Positions 29,854 through 43,200 of a stretch of DNA of 64,000 nucleotides are shown here, in pieces; positions within the stretch are counted from its first letter, which is position 1; each line of letters starts with the position of its first letter. This DNA comes from Ridgeia piscesae (Eukaryota > Annelida > Polychaeta > Sabellida > Siboglinidae). The notes below the pieces were generated by a model that saw only the letters and a list, made by a program, of their open reading frames with translations, ran no database searches and was not told the DNA's origin. Made by a program: the position numbers and the translations under genes. Location: NCBI GenBank assembly GCA_025642075.2, contig JAODUO010000569.1:244001-308000 (forward strand), given 5' to 3'.

Positions 29854-32655
29854 CTCCATTAAAGGGCCACTTGAAACCAGCAGCACATGTGCGTGTTCAG
29901 TCATGCGGACTGCCTGTGTGTACACTATACACTATGCATGCATGTGTGTGCATGCATGCGTGTCTGCTATTGTCAGTGGCAGGCAGACTTACATCACAGG
30001 CAGGTGCAGGCCTTGGTGGGGTGGGATGACTGATACATTAACATATGAAGCTGTGGCTGTACAACAAAGACCAGGCTACATTAGTCTCCACTCCAGCCTT
30101 TGTTGACAGATGGCAAACAGGCATTGAGCTATTAATACAAACAACACCAGCTGCCCTGCCCACCCTACCTACTGGCTGGCTAGCCGTTGTCTTGGCAACC
30201 GACAGACTCACAGTACATATCCTACATTGTATATTATACGCAGCACAAAGGACGAATTAAGTAGGTTGATTAAATAAGTGCACACTGTGTGATTTATGCG
30301 CACCAAATGAGATGCTGCCGAAATTATCTTACCATAGAGTGGGGATGTAACAAAGGCAACGCACCGGATATTTAAATACGGCCGGCGTGCATGTGTGCTT
30401 GTCCTTGTATGTCACATTTATGATCGATGTAACTGAAAATCAATGACTAACTGGTGATTATAGTTTTTAATATAATACCTTGCCATTATAATGAGTTTCG
30501 GATATTCGTAGCAACTTTTCTTTATGATTGATGTGTGTAGATATATGACTAAAATAATGACAAATGTTTTATAATTTTTTTATTATTAAATGATTACTAA
30601 TAATTAATGTATTTTATCATTAAACAGTTGACAAAGATATAGCGCCTATAATGTACAATATATCATTAAAATACTGTATTTTAAAATTAAAATATATCTT
30701 AGCAGAGTCAGCATAAATGAAATTAAGACACTGTAACATTAAAATGTGACAGTCAAAAAGTTGCTTTGTTCGGATTGAAAGAATTGCAAATGTCAAAGGC
30801 CACATGTGAGTGACAGTTCTTGTGCTGTGGGAAACTACGGAGTGAGGCTTAGACTCATTTCATTATTCAGTAATTCACAGTAAAGTAATGTTATACTCTA
30901 CGTTGTGTCTGTAGCCTGTAGGTAAGGTTTGATGTTTGCCACACATACATGTATTTGGAGGCGTGTTTCTAGTGCGTGCGTGTAAATACAACTGGCAGCA
31001 TGCTGACGTCGTAACATTGTTTTGCATATTTCATTGTGTTTGAATTATGACACACAGACACCAGACTAAGGACAGTTTATATGCCATAAATTAGAAAGAT
31101 TTGTTTTTATATATGCATAATTGTTGAGCATAAACCACAAAATCTGACCATAAAATCATCAGATGGAGCAGACATTAAAAGTGGGAAATTCCTCTGTGGT
31201 GTGGGTAGAATCATAATGAAATTATATTCTGTCAGTAAGAACCAGGTTAATTTAATGTTTTGTCACATTTAAAGTGAACGTAAACTAGTAACATTGAAAT
31301 TGAAAAGAAACAAGTTATTACTTTAATAACGCTTTATTTGCCTTTTTCAACATGCAAGAACATGTCGTGTTAAACAGCAATGTGTTCTGGTGTTGATTCA
31401 TATAGAGACTATATGTATAATAAAATTTAATATTACTCATTTAGTGTAACATTCCTTCTAGTGAACTATGCATTTTCTGTGAAATAGTTGTTTGATTGGT
31501 GTTATATTTCTAACATATCTGTGCTTATTTAAACAGACAGTATAAACAGCGTATGCTGCTTGTACAACTCATTGAAATTTAGCATTTTAAATGGCATTTC
31601 ACAAACATTTGCTCAGTAGACAGCTGTACATCTGAACGTTTGTATAAAATGTCTTCAACTAATTGTTACATATGTAAAGAGAGTTTGGTAGCTTATTAAA
31701 AAATTGCTACTCTGGTGAGAACAAGAATGATTACTAGAATGAATTGTTGCTTATCTTTTCTTTAAATTTGTGTCCAGGAAAGTCACATTTTTAAGTTAAG
31801 TTCCCTGATCATAAAAAGAAACGTTTGAATAGCATTATTAAAAAAATCCATGTGGTGATGAACAATCTCTCGAAGTTTTCCAATACTTTCAGTATCTATG
31901 CACAGTTAACCACAGAAAAGGGGGTTGTGCCAAAAATATATTCTGTGATTTCGTAACCACCTCACCATCGGTAGCATCTACTTGTCATTTTGACAGGCAC
32001 ATTTATTTCGGACGCATGGATGTTTGAATAGCAACAATTTGAAAAACATTATTTGGTTGACTCTCACTGTTAATATGATCCAGCAGAAAAACCTGCCGTC
32101 TTGAGACGGTCCCTCCAGTTATCCCCTGTTGTATTAGTCATCCAGTGTTACATATCCCTGTGACATGTCATTGTGGCATATAGGGGGTTTTCTCAAAGTC
32201 TCCTGCTGTCCCATCGCCCTACCCCAGGCCATTGTAAGTGTGATTACTCATCCAGCTCTTTGTTCCCGGAAGGCCTGAGTTATAAATAGTATCAGTGATG
32301 GTTGCAAATCAATTGGATGTAAGTATCTGTCATTATGTGTCATTCGTGAGAGTCAAATGGTAAAATTCACTTAGTTTTCGGTGTGTTGTATTTATTTTGT
32401 AACTTGCATGATTCATTCATGATGACGGACAGACAGAGGAGGAGGTAATTCAATCACATTCTTCTGTTTTCAACAGGATAAGAGCTGATTGAAAGTGTGA
32501 TGTTGTGGTATGATGTCGACTTTTTTGTTTTTGGTATTTATGGTTTGGTCATGTAGCTGGTAATTTATGTAAGTTATTGTGGAACCAATTTTAACATGTT
32601 CTGATTTATCGAATACTATATGCAAGTATAAAATTATGTAACACTATTTTGTTTG

Positions 32656-32656
<1 letters not shown>

Positions 32657-32720
<64 letters not shown>
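32657..32720. repeat. AT microsatellite
   Basis: (TA)n of about 30 copies with one GTA interruption near 32667. Confidence 0.9.
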
Positions 32721-32723
<3 letters not shown>

Positions 32724-35700
32724 TGTTAGCTTTCACATACTGACACTTCGTGCCTGTGCCTATGTTAAACATGACTGCCGCTTGGAATGTTCTGGGTGCG
32801 TGATATATGCCAGCAGTAGTGCTACCATATATGGTAAATGACGTAATGACATAAATTCTTCTCACTATAGATGTTGTCTTTTCTTTGTCTGTGCTGTGGT
32901 TTAGTATCTCGGCCGTACAGATTCAGTCACTGGGTTTTCACGGGGGACTGTTCTGGGGAAATATGCTCTTTGTGGTCAATTTGGATCAACACTGTCAGCC
33001 AAATTACCAGTAATACTATTGCAATAGTAGTAGTCACTCTATATTGACAATGACAACCTAATTATGAGTAATTCTATTATAATCATATGAAGTGTTGAGA
33101 GAGGATCTATTTTGGCAGGTTTTACAGCAGACGTGCAAGCTATTTACCCCCTGAATGTTTTACCCTCATGTTCCCCCTGAGCATACACTATCAATAGTGA
33201 ACATTTCCCACTTTTAGTTTAAGAAATAATTAATTTTTAATTTAATTAACTTTAATAAATAACAATGAGATTTGTATAGATCTACACATCACAGCAATTT
33301 ACTTTCTAGCATCTCAATAATTAACTACTTTAGTTTGCTTTAAATTTGAATCCAAATAAAGACGTTACAGACAAATAAAGATGTTAAAAACAAAATAATT
33401 TTAATTAAGAGTAAAATAAAGAGGGATATCTAATAAGTTTAGTGGGGTAGAAATCAAGTGTCCATATCACATTTGTACATCTGTAGTATTGCGTGCTTGC
33501 ATAACACATGCGGGTGCAAGTGCGTGTGCGAACAAGTTCGTGCGTGTGCGTCGCTGTTTGACCTGGTGACTTTTCCGTGACATTTCACTGGTGTGTCAGT
33601 GGCTCCTCCGCCTCCAGACCAACACTGTTAGTGACACGTGACGCTGCTAGTGACACGCACCTGGTCCTGTGTCAATCGGCGCTACAAGACAGTTATTTGT
33701 ACGCGGGCTATAATTATCTAAGCAGTATGGATCGCAGTTAAACAACATTGTGTGTCGTGCTCGCTGGAATTACGTTGTACTTAATAATGATAAACCGACG
33801 TCGCTGAGCAGCCAAGTCAAGCTCTGGTTCAGGCTCCTGTTTAGCATATTCACTGTCGATGTGATAATTGCTCTCATGATGACTGTGTTCCACAAGAGTC
33901 AATTCGCAGAATGGCCATTTCAGCATCCCTACTCAGGTTGATGTCGCGTTGCATTATGATACGTAGTAATAACAGTAAACCTTGTTTATTTGTAGCGATT
34001 GTATCATTTATATGTTATCTTTCAGAGGTATGTTAGTGTATTAAACAAATACATACACATATACAGTACTGCTTAAAGTTACACAATTAGTTCAGAAAAT
34101 ATATCAGTAAATATATGTTATAAATGTAAGGATTCAAATATAAATGTGTACCATAGCTATTTTAATAAAAAAAAATCCAAGACAATACATTTAAAACAAC
34201 AGTGAAATGTATTATTTTAGTACACTAATGTACTATGGCTAAAAAATGTAATTTTAGCAATACAGCTGTACAATGTTGTGTAATTTGTTTTGGAAATTGC
34301 TAAGATACTCTATGACCAGGGGATGATTGAACCATATTTTTATGAAGGAACTGCATTATTGGAATTCAGCAAATAGGAAGTTACATTTTTCTCACAAGAC
34401 TTTGTTATTTGGCTCTGCCTGGCAGCATGTGCAAGTGCAGCATCCATTAAACCTAATGTAATTATGTGGGAACTGCTGTTATTAACAGCACAATTGTGTG
34501 AGTTAAATCGTTATATGACATTGCAGAGGAGATGGTTTTATGTTGCTTCTGCGGTTGCTGTAATCCTTTCTAGCTAAACTAATTACTGAGTTGAGACTAA
34601 AATATAGTTGTCATTGCTTTTACTTGTATTTCTCACTTTTTATATGGATGGTTGCACTGAACCATGGTTTCCAGGAAATATGGGTGTACAATTTTGTTTT
34701 TTAAATACTATCAGTTACTACTGATTTATTCCACCTGTAGGATGAAATTAATAAAACTTAAATTATACATTTATACAATTGTCTGTAAATGATAACATAA
34801 CTTTTAATGAGCACAGAATTAATATAAACATGAATAAGAAAATTTTAATTTTCTAACGTCTAAGAAAGTTGTTAAAAATAAACTGTAGTTTTTCACTTAA
34901 AAGAATAGTATCCAAGCTATTTCAATTCCATATGGTTGAGATCTCGTTGTTGTTTTATGACTGTTTATTTAATCATGGGGAGGTACTTCAAATACTAACA
35001 TATCTGATGAGAACCATATGGATATTGTAACACCTTAAATAATGTTTACCGCTAGATTAATGTTGTATGTTTTTATTGTAGTATTAACAACTGGGCTGCT
35101 TATCCCGTGGCATTAACTAGACTAAGGAGGTATGTTGCCGTAGGCCACTAGGTGCAGCATTAATACTGTCAGACATTTTGTGTGTGTTCATGTTGCATGC
35201 ACTGTTTATATGTCATAATGGCACGACATGAAATCTGCTGGCGCAATATACAATAAGGTAGTTGTGTAACGTGTCTTTTGTTATGCAATCTACAAGACTA
35301 CACCACAGATTGTCTTCTCTGCTGGTTTGTAACAGTGTGATACCATCATCACATGATTAATACGGATCGCAGTAATTGAATCGTGTTATGATACATATCA
35401 CCATACATGAGTCATGGAATGAATTGTGTCACAGTAGGTGTATCATAATATTGTGTATTTTAATATGTACTCAGATTAAAATAGTGTTATTTGTTGGATG
35501 TGCAGACTGCAGAGTTCCCCTTGATCAAGTGGGTCAGGAGTCTGGAATGTGACATGTCATATTTCTTATAGTAGCTACAAAATGGTACCTTGGAACACGT
35601 GCTGAAGAGTGTAGATTTTCACACTGTTGATAGGTGAGATAAATAAACAAAATATAATGTGTTAGAATGTAATGTTTTCTAGCAAAGTATTAGATTGTAC

Positions 35701-38700
35701 ATGCACAATTTAATTTGTTCACCTAAAGTGAATTAAAACAATAGTTTTAAATGTTTTAGTGATGCATCGATATGCAGTTTTGTGTATTGATATATCGTAA
35801 CACTTGATATATTGATTAATCCTTTTTACTTCATTTACAAGTGTTTGCTGGACTCCAATTTCCTGGACACCTGCGTACTTGTAGTTGGTCTCTGAGATGA
35901 CGTATGAAAGAGACACAGTGATGTCATCCACAGTAGTATTGTCACCTGCAGTCTGGATGTGTCTAAACATAACACTGATTGTTATCTGATAAGGCCAGGT
36001 GTGTGTAATACAGGTGATGTAATCATGTGGGGTTCTTGATGATAAATATGAAGAGAACTGTGGCTTGTTCTTTCTTCAAGCTGCCTACAACTGACCACAT
36101 CAGGTGGTGGTTGTATTCACTTGTTACACCTGTCACTGATTGTAGCGCTGTCCTGCTGTCATACTTGTCATCTCATCAATCACATGTTATCGTTAATGTT
36201 AGCAATGTATTCTGTAGTCGTCATTCTCTCTGATACTCTGTGCAAAATGTCATCGGAGTATAAACATCTTAACTGAATGAACTGACTAATTAGTTAGATA
36301 TCTTCATATCAGAAATAATAGCATAAATCATGGACATCAATCATATGTTTATTCACTCCACCCTATATGAAGTTATGCATTAAAAAAATTAAATGTAAAT
36401 TTATTACAACAATTACACCAAATAAATTTAAACCTACCCAGTACACAGTATATAAATGACAAAGTGTGTAATATTTGCCCTATCAATAAACCTGAACTGT
36501 ACATCACGTGTCTTCTTAGTAAGTATTAAACAAAATTAACTATGATATAATCTCACCCAACCAGGAATTGTCTTTGTTATGTAATCAGTTACTACAACAT
36601 GGTTTACCACATGAGATGAAGATGTACATTTTCTGATACCGTATACCATAAGTCGGACGTGTCCTGTTGGGAGTGTTCCATTACCGACACCTTGACTAGT
36701 GACACAACATGACACCGACTAGTGACATGACACTGACTGGTGACATAGCAGCTGACCTAGGTGGTGACAACGCCGTTCGCCTACACTGCAGTACGACTGG
36801 GGAAGGAGTTGAGTTTATTTGCAGAAGGAAGCGACCAATCAATACCGTACTACCGCTTCACTGCGGAGTCCTCATCCATAGTTCACTCTGACAAGTTTTT
36901 ATATATGTGCAAATGGAACGCATTGCGTAAGAGATGATTCGTAGTGATCTGCTCCCGTGTCATATTTCCGTGTCATATTTGCTCATGTTCTCGAGCGTGT
37001 GTCGTAAAGAGTGGCGTCATGTCTCATCAACGTTCAAGTAATCACTGCTGAAAAGTTACGTTTAATATTTTTGAATTGTAACCTCATCTCACAAGATGGA
37101 GGGAGCAAAATTGCTGTATCAGTATGCAGTAATTGCGATGAATGAAAGCACGAAAACATTCGTGTTTGGATGTTTGTTATTTTTGTAGTAGATTCAGTGT
37201 CAGACGTTTTGTAAAAGAGGGTTTTGACAGGCTAATAAATAAATATTTCATTTTGAAAGATTATGTTTTATTATGTATTATTATGAAGATTTAATGAACA
37301 CAATGCTGTCAGTGCTGATATACATGTATTAAATCAGCGAACATGTTAGATTGTGGTAGAATGTTCTTCATTCCTGTCAAATGCTGCACGTTTCACTATA
37401 ATGCCGCAGTGGAATTGTGATGGGCAAAAAGAAAACTATAACTCGGATAGGTTTTGTTAAATTTATCTACCCAGATCTAGGAAATGTAGACATCTGTATT
37501 ATGTATTGATTCATTATTTACGGCGTACCTATATTACTATGTAAATGCGGAGTAGCGTTTATGTAAAATCTGTATCGAGTGTTGCATGTTTATGCAGATA
37601 CGTTATCGACATCTTTCTGATTTGTCTGTGATGTTTTGCAGAGTTTAGACAGCGTGCGCGCGTATATGGGAAACACGAGTAAATTGCCCGCATTAAAACC
37701 AGCTGGGGATGTAATTGCCAAAAAATTGTGCCAGTATGAGATTGCCTGCCGTCGCCTGAGATAAACTGGCTTATTGCAACAGTAGATTTGCCCTTGCGCC
37801 ATTACGGAATATACATCAGTAGCGTTACAGGCATTTTAATAAGCACCCGGACTGTAGTAGTGATACGTTGTTACTGCCACTGACGAGCACAGATTGTACC
37901 CTGTGTAAATCCCAGATTAACCCACCCCCACCCCATTTGGGAGTGTAATTTCGGTGGACTTACAAAGCCGCAACAGTTTATATCCCGTGATAACTGGCTC
38001 GACGCTGGTAATTCAACAAGCGCAAACAATCACATTGGCAATCAATAAAAGTATGCAGACACTAAAAATGCTAATAACGGGAAACCGGTCGCGGGGAAAT
38101 GGGCTGTATACGTATCGGCGATGAGGAGGCCGAAAAAACGGGCGTCATTTCTGGTGAGATTATGCATTTATAATGCATGGCCTTCTGTCAGTAAGATGTA
38201 TTGGATGCGGGAAACTGCTCTGGGTGGTTCCTCGCTGCGGTTGGTGACGACCTACATAGCAGCTGGCGTACATACACTAGAGGTGTGTGTCAGGAATTTA
38301 ATCAGGTGTCATGTGTCCTCTACTACTGGGGCTGTATGGGGACAGGTCTGTGAAATGCCCCTGTGAAGTATCTGCCTGTTGCCCCCGCCCAGTACAGCGT
38401 GTGTAGCACAGGAGATGTGACGCAGGAGAAACGGTAGAGTTGTGATTTCATTTGCGGCCACTCATACTGCCAGATGGTGGAATGATGATCCAGTAACTGA
38501 TGCCTGTCTAAGCAGTCCCACGAGGACATGATTGACATCACTGATATGTTCTCGTTGTCATTTTCATGTTGTTTCATTTGGTTATGTTACTGGTTTAGGT
38601 TCAATTAAAAATAGTAGTTTGACTGCTTGTTTCATTTGATTCCGTGAAATGTTAGTTTTTTTGTTATTTGCCATACAGCCATTGATATATTCATTATCAG

Positions 38701-39254
38701 AAATTGGGCTCATTATGTTTAGACAATCAAACTTTCTGCTTCTTTTTGTCGTTTTCACTGCTGGCAATGTAATGATGTCAGTAACTTAAAAATAATTGGA
38801 TGCCTATCAAACATGATAGATCATCCTAATCATTCCAACACTCCTGCCTAGTTTCAGATCTAGCCACCAAGCACGGTTGACGTGCATTAGCGATCAGTTT
38901 TGTAGTTTAGTTTCACAGACGAGGGTGTCGACACAATTAGGACATGTACATTTCTCTGAAGATATATATTGTATAGACAACATGCCTAAAGAGCACCAAG
39001 ACACAACTTTGAACAGCTACAGAGTTGTATTGAAGGGTGAGACTTGATGTCTGCGGGACAAGGTGATACTTCAAAAACCATGTAAAATCACCCTGAAATG
39101 ACACTGATGCACACCCTGCTTTGTTTTTATAAAATTATAACATTTATGGTTGTTTATTGTTTCAGCGTAAAGTGAGATACATCACAAGTCTGCACCACAC
39201 CAGGTAAACAGATCACAACAGAACACAACACAACAGAACAAAACGTCTTTCGAG

Positions 39255-40240
39255 ATGGCTGCCCCAGTGATGCTGAAGCGTTCAGCCACTGAAGCATTCT
39301 CCGAGCCCGAGATCATGAGACAATCGGAGTTGCCCGGTGGCGCCATCAATCTGTCGGAACTGAACACTGGCACCCTGAACATGTCGCTGGACGCGCTCGA
39401 CGCCCACATCCAGCGTAGTCCCATCAAGATGTTGAACACGGTCGCGCGAAGTCGACCGCTGAAGAAAATGCGCCGCGACAACGGCGACTACATGAACGGC
39501 GACGCGACGACTGACCAGAGCGACGTGGCGTCGTCGCCAGAGCCTCATCCTGAGCTCGTCGTCGACCTCCCGGTGAACGGCCACACCAGTAAGATTCGGG
39601 CAGAAGTCGAGGACGTGATGCCGAAGACGAACGGCCATCGCAGCTTCCCCTGCGTCTGGCTGGACGGGAGCGACCCGATGCGCAACCAGGAGGGAGGGGA
39701 TGTTTCCCCACAGTCACAAACCCCCCTGGATTACGCCGACAGCCCCCCCATGTCAACACCGATGACAACACCGCCACCGGCGCCAGTGTCGGCCGCCATC
39801 AACGGGGTTGACGTCGATCGTCAGCGGAACGGTGTCGTCAGCTCCTGTCAACACACCGCCTAGTGTCAACGGGCAGATCACCGAACCGATGTCAGCCGCA
39901 GCTACGCCGAAAGGGATGCCGCGAAACCTCACCCCGACGGGCGCCCACTTTGGCGGCGCACTCGGAATCACGCCGATGAAGGGACACCCTGCATTGTCCC
40001 TGGTCGCCGAGTTGGGAACCGATGTGCCGAGCAGCGATAGCGAGGTGAGCGAGGCTGTAGCGGAGGTCGTGCCCTCGGAGGTGTGTCCGGAGTGTCGCAA
40101 GGTGTTCAAGCGTCGCGTCTACCTACAGCGCCACATGGAGCGGGAGCATTGGTCCACGGCCAAAGTGTTCAAGTGCGATGACTGCTCCTACGAGACGAAA
40201 CACCAGAGCAACCTGTCAGTGCATCGCCGCACACACACCG
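39255..40240 (+). CDS. Zinc-finger gene coding exon 1 (fingers 1 and 2), contains a one-base frameshift
   Basis: The frame from the ATG is sensible up to PPMSTPMTTPPPAPVS and then hits TAG at 39861. The frame carrying SAPVNTPPSVNGQ and both fingers is open only from 39766. One base too many, for example in the GGGG at 39804-39807, explains both. GC and CpG content are high throughout, which supports one continuous coding exon. The GTAAGT donor at 40241 splits a Gly codon of the TGERP linker. Confidence 0.88.
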
Positions 40241-43200
40241 GTAAGTGCTCAGTGATGTGGCTGGTGCACAGTTGGTTTTACTAGTTACACCCACGCACAT
40301 TTAACACACATGCCGGTGAGTGTACACATTTAGACATACACACATGCAGGCACATGCACATACTTGGATATGCACACTGCACACTGCACACTGCACACTG
40401 CACACTGCACACTGCACACTGCACACTGCACACTGCACGCACAGTCGTACACGGTCACACACGGTCACACACGGTCACTTACAGTCACTTACAGTCACTC
40501 ATAGTCACACACATTCACTCACAGTCACACACAGTCACTCACACAGTCACACACATTCACTCACAGACACACACAGTCACTCACACGGTCACACACATTC
40601 ACTCACAGACACACACAGTCACACACAGTCACTCACAGTCGCACACAGTCGCACACAGTCGCACACAGTCACTCAAAGTCACACACAGTCACACACAGAC
40701 ACACTCAGTCACACTCAGTCACACTCACACTCACACTCACACTCACACTCACACTCACACTCACACTCACACTCACACTACCACACACACACACACACAC
40801 ACCACACCACACCACACACACACCACACACACACACACACACAGAGCTAGATCTCGACCAGTTTAAATTCAAAGATATATAACATGATAGTAATAAATTA
40901 GATATATTATTAATTAATATTAATTTGTTTCATTCGTATACAAAGCCAGCGTTTTTACTTGATGTAATTCTCAGTGTTTGGTCGTGTTGCTGTCACTACG
41001 AGTTCGTTGTTTAGCAGAATAGAATGCTATTTTTGATTGATCATTCTCATCTCCTACATTTGACATTTTAAAGTTCAATCACAACATGTCCATCAAACCT
41101 TCAGTGCACATGGTTTAAACAAATACTTTTTTGATGTCGCTTACGCACACATGTGCAAAGTTGCTAGCAAACCTGAAATTTACAATAAAAAAATTGTTTT
41201 ATTAAAGATAAATGTACAATTTACGCAGCTGCACTTGTTTGAAGAAAAAAACGTTTTAAATTACAGAATTACAGAAACTGTGAATAGGCGCGGTTTCCAC
41301 CACGAAAGCCATTTAGATGGAGGAGGTTTCGCTTAACCGTTAATAAGTTATTCTTCATTAGTAATGTTATGTATTACTTTTGCGTACATGCTAGCTGTTA
41401 TTTACACCACCCTCAGTGTAGCTAAGGAAAAGTAATCACACTGACATCATAGCAGTACGACTATGGCTGTATTCAAGCAATCAATTATACATGACATTTT
41501 CATGCATGAGACCAAAGTTATGTGCATAATGTATTTATTTCATTGTCACTGTGCGTCGGTAATGCCACATACGTTTGATATACTGATATTTGCGCGTGTC
41601 GTGTGCTCATTTGCATGTCTACTATACCTATTGTTATAAATGTCTGATAATGGCACGATGCGGAATTGATTTTGCTAATCAATTTATTTAGCATCACTCA
41701 AAACTGGCGTCGTCAGCAATGCTCTTTGAATGCAATTAATGCCATCCGCATTAGAATATTGTTTAGACAAGCATTGTATTGTACATCAATGTATGCTTTT
41801 GATATATCGAGGATATGTGCTGCCAACTAGTGTTTGTTCCCCGCACTGTATTTTTTTAATAATTCGGTAATCCCCAAAAAATTGACATTGCCACTTACCA
41901 CTTCAACATGATGTTTATACAAATTCCGTCTGTTTATTTTGACAAAAAGTTTCTGTCAAATTTGTTATGCAATTAACATTATTTCTTTTACTGTATGGTT
42001 GATTGTTGAAAGAAGATCTATGTGAAAAATAAGAATATAATGTAATAAATAATACTATAAAATAATGGTGAAAAATTGGGAGACTACTCAAATAATTTTA
42101 TGTACTAAAATCACAACAATTAACATTATTTCTTTTACTATATGGTTGATTGTTGGAAGAAGATATGAAAAATAAGAATATAATGTAATAAATAATACTA
42201 TAAAATAATGGTGAAAAATTGTGTGAGACATTTACTCCAATAATTTTATGTGCCGTTAACTCTGAAATGTGCTGCACTGTGACTGTGCTGCAAATTAATG
42301 GATTGTGAAAAACTGGCCACAAAATGACAGCTAACCAAGTTAAATGTTTCATTCCTATCAAAGTTCTGTTATTGTGGCAGTTATTTTGTAACAATAAATG
42401 TTTCCCATTGCGTTTCTTGTGTAGACATGTATTTTGAGTTGTACAGCTGAAGGGGTCAATGAGATAATAATGTTGCTGTCAGTGGGCACTCATTATGTTG
42501 TTAGTGGTCCTGTAGTCGTGTTATCGCAACTGACACACAAGAGAGATGTGACATTAGTGCTGGAGAAACTTGACAGGTCATTTTCATTTTGTAAAGCTTA
42601 CTACGACGACATGTAACAACCAAACCGCAGATGGCCCTGTGTTTGTAATCTGATATTGTGTGGTGGATGGGTATGTGAATGAGTGGGTGGGTGGGTGAGA
42701 GTAATGAGTGAGTGGGTGGGTGAAAGTGAGTGGGTGGATGGGTGGGTAGGTGAGAGTAGTGAATGGGTGAGAGTGAGTGGGTGGGTGGGTGGGTGGGTGA
42801 GATTAGTGAATGGGTGATAGTGAGTGAGGTGGGTGGGTGAGATTAGTGAATGGGTGATAGTGAGTGGGTGGGTAAGTGTAGTGAGTGGGTGGTGGGTGAG
42901 AGTGAGTGGGTGGGTGGTGAGATTAGTGAATGGGTGATAGTGAGTGGGTGGGTAAGCGTAGTGAGAGGTGGGTGGGTGGGTGGTGAGAAAGTGAGTGGGT
43001 GGATGGGTGGGTGGGTGAGAGTAGTGAATGGGTGAGAGTGAGTGGGTGGGTGGGTGGGTGGGTGAGATTAGTGAATGGGTGATAGTGAGTGGGTGGGTGG
43101 GTGAGATTAGTGAATGGGTGATAGTGAGTGGGTGGGTAAGCGTAGTGAATTGGTGAGAGTGAGTGGGTGGATGGGTGGGTGAGAGTAGTGAGAGGGTGGG

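Larger units (their letters stand above)
23531..39164. other. 15.6 kb with no supported coding sequence
   Basis: AT-rich DNA between the FUZ promoter region and the first coding exon of the zinc-finger gene. That exon begins after a 3' splice site, so at least one 5' non-coding exon of the gene must lie somewhere upstream; I could not place it. GC-richer islands at about 25.70-26.05, 28.64-28.91, 32.09-32.29, 33.48-33.96 and 36.64-36.90 kb stand out. Reading frames here are short and look random. Confidence 0.6.

Noticed and set aside
40320..40866. 170-176 codon frames rich in His, Thr and Ser
   Set aside because: They translate a CA-type compound microsatellite within an intron.
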